The notes under the pieces were generated by a model, which searched no databases, had not been told where the DNA came from, and was given only the letters and a program-made list of their open reading frames with translations. Position numbers and translations under genes: made by a program. From the NCBI RefSeq assembly GCF_927797785.1, contig NZ_CAKMLL010000117.1, positions 1-45,142 of the forward strand: a stretch of 45,142 nt of DNA, read 5' to 3'. Below, in pieces: positions 44,981 to 45,142 of this stretch; position 1 is the first letter of the stretch; each line of letters opens with the position of its first letter. Origin of the DNA: Candidatus Nitrotoga sp. BS (GTDB lineage: Bacteria > Pseudomonadota > Gammaproteobacteria > Burkholderiales > Gallionellaceae).

Positions 44981-45142
44981 TTATAACAATATGTTACTTG
45001 ATTTATCATGAATCTGCGCCAGCAATGTTCGCATTTGCACCACTATGTCCCGCGCTTGATCAATCTCTCCCTCCCCTTTGAGCTGCTCTAGCGTCATACA
45101 CAATTCACCAAATCTCATTGCACCTACAGTTCTAGCCGATGA
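44981..45142 (-). CDS. Hpt (histidine phosphotransfer) domain protein, C-terminal end
   Basis: The frame enters from the right edge and runs 53 codons to a stop at 44981-44983. It begins SSARTVGAMRFGELCMTLEQ and continues LKGEGEIDQARDIVVQMRTLLAQIH. This matches the second half of an Hpt domain, in which the phospho-histidine helix (HxLKGSS...GA) is followed by a helix with LE. The phospho-histidine itself lies just outside the window. It is probably the C-terminus of a hybrid kinase or multi-domain regulator. A weak stem (ATATTGTT/AACAATAT, about 44973-44992) overlaps the stop. Confidence 0.75.
   Translation of the reverse strand, partial: SSARTVGAMRFGELCMTLEQLKGEGEIDQARDIVVQMRTLLAQIHDKSSNILL

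Overview
The window is a chromosomal segment of a Gram-negative bacterium. It is most likely a betaproteobacterium of the Nitrosomonadales/Gallionellaceae type. This placement is inferred from the gene order pyrG-kdsA-eno-ftsB, the dacA-dat-DUF493-lipB-lipA and rpsP-rimM-trmD-rplS operons, kdsA and arn genes (LPS/lipid A), and a c-type cytochrome cluster. No phylogeny could be run. No rRNA, tRNA, CRISPR array or intact transposase was found.

Layout. 1-400: a 13-bp terminator hairpin and a decayed 3' fragment of a second purB gene. 401-4594: pyrG, kdsA, eno, ftsB. 4595-5484: AT-rich non-coding DNA with a perfect 38-bp palindrome, leading into a soluble diguanylate cyclase (5485-7317). 7645-7822: a MITE-like element with inverted ends. 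7837-11873 (minus): dacA, dat, DUF493 gene, lipB, lipA. 11980-12864 (minus): an HDOD-domain protein. 13562-17351 (plus): an OmpR-family (PmrA/QseB-type) direct-repeat box, then SHP-type cytochrome c (DUF1924), diheme cytochrome c, cytochrome b561 and a QseB/QseC-type two-component pair. 17545-23300 (plus): an adaptor, a CzcA/CusA-type RND pump, a DUF3240 protein and a TolC-family protein, forming a heavy-metal efflux operon.

23399-31676 is housekeeping: a YajD-type HNH protein, cysK, xerD, ogt, rplS-trmD-rimM-rpsP (minus), a YpjD/CcsA-type membrane protein (minus) and ffh (plus). 31677-36531 is accessory and loosely packed. It holds a cassette-like membrane protein gene, a MEKHLA/PAS-like protein whose start codon lies in a perfect 21-bp inverted repeat, a small orphan protein, a LemA plus GIDE/EF-hand pair, and a second MITE-like copy. 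36532-42640 is a lipid A L-Ara4N-type operon (arnT, one SMR/EamA-like flippase subunit, arnB, arnC, a formyltransferase-only arnA, arnD). The UDP-glucuronate decarboxylase half of ArnA is not present. The right end carries a second, membrane-bound diguanylate cyclase and, running off the edge, the C-terminus of an Hpt phosphotransfer domain.

How the parts may work together. The strongest unit is 13.5-23.3 kb: a regulator pair placed directly behind a haem-protein/electron-transfer operon that has a matching DNA box in front, followed immediately by a metal-efflux operon. This suggests a linked redox or metal stress response. The arn cluster, classically under PmrA in enterics, lies about 19 kb further along. 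Two GGDEF proteins, an HDOD protein and an Hpt domain add signalling capacity.
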